This document shows positions 7,526-7,810 of a stretch of 7,810 bases of DNA, in pieces. The stretch covers positions 1 to 7,810 of the forward strand of contig DASTUP010000073.1 of NCBI GenBank assembly GCA_035759585.1, given 5' to 3'. This DNA is from CAMLLJ01 sp035759585 (GTDB lineage: Bacteria; Gemmatimonadota; Gemmatimonadetes; Gemmatimonadales; GWC2-71-9). Each line of letters starts with the position of its first letter. The stretch's first letter is position 1. A program made the position numbers and the translations under genes. Under the pieces are notes generated by a model. It did not search any database. It was given only the letters and a program-made list of their open reading frames with translations, and had not been told where the DNA came from.

Positions 7526-7810
7526 ATGCGCACTCGTATCCTTTCTCTCGTGACCCTGCTCGCCATCGCGCCGATGGCGGCGGAGGCCCAGGACTCGACG
7601 TCCACGTCCCCGTCTACGTCGACGGCGCGCGTCGAGGCGACGCTCAGCGCCGCGGCCGAAGCGGGCATCCCGGTGTCGCTGCTCGAGCGGAAGATCGCGG
7701 AGGGCCGCGCGAAGGGCGTGCCGATGGCGCGGATCGCCTCGGCGGTGGAGGCACGGCTCGCGGCGCTCACCAGCGCGCGCGATGCGCTCGTCGACGCAGG
7801 GATGACGAGC
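7526..7810 (+). CDS. secreted protein of unknown function, cut by the window edge
   Basis: Ninety-five codons are open to the end of the window with no stop. The N-terminus (MRTRILSLVTLLAIAPMAAEAQ) is a clear signal peptide with two arginines, a hydrophobic core and an AEA cleavage site before Gln22. A low-complexity Ser/Thr/Pro stretch follows (about 23-33). The rest is predicted helical and rich in Ala, Arg and Glu: an AAAEAGIPVSLLERKIAEG segment, then RAKGVPMARIASAVEARLAAL. I do not recognise the family. The product should be periplasmic or exported. It has its own ribosome binding site and promoter-like element 64 nt after the sigma gene, which suggests it is an output of the sigma factor. 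The minus-strand frame covering the same region has no comparable protein features. Confidence 0.8.
   Translation, partial: MRTRILSLVTLLAIAPMAAEAQDSTSTSPSTSTARVEATLSAAAEAGIPVSLLERKIAEGRAKGVPMARIASAVEARLAALTSARDALVDAGMTS

Overview
This is a GC-rich bacterial window with six complete genes and one cut by the right edge. Signal peptides, a lipobox and a probable outer-membrane barrel point to a Gram-negative-type envelope. The mix of a large Ig-repeat lipoprotein protease, an ECF sigma factor and small E-set (CBM48-like) proteins recalls Gemmatimonadota. That placement is an inference from gene style, not from a marker gene.

Left part (1-753): a perfect 10-bp hairpin lies at the edge, downstream of a minus-strand gene for a small multi-pass membrane protein of unknown function. 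A 79-nt divergent intergenic region with a GC palindrome separates it from the plus-strand genes.

Middle part (754-4979): a 1010-residue lipoprotein carries seven Big/invasin-like Ig repeats and a C-terminal metzincin protease whose zinc ligands and Met-turn match the leishmanolysin (M8) pattern. Its stop codon overlaps by 4 nt (ATGA) the start of a six-TM diguanylate cyclase with an intact GGEEF site and RxxD inhibitory site.

Right part (4980-7810): three genes joined by two GTGA overlaps. They encode a single-pass membrane protein with an anti-sigma-like cytoplasmic N-terminus and a periplasmic E-set domain, a probable outer-membrane barrel ending in a second E-set domain, and an ECF-type sigma factor. 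A fourth gene, for a secreted protein of unknown function, follows the sigma gene.

The main observation is a pair of 30-nt elements, 25/30 identical without gaps. One lies 39 nt upstream of the first gene of this cluster and the other 41 nt upstream of the secreted-protein gene. Each has two conserved blocks separated like the -35 and -10 boxes of an ECF promoter. The simplest model is a self-activating envelope signalling unit: barrel E-set to anti-sigma E-set to sigma factor, which then transcribes its own operon and the secreted protein. This resembles FecA/FecR/FecI in layout but uses glycogen-binding-type folds as the extracytoplasmic modules. The sequence supports the parts; the signalling circuit is inference.
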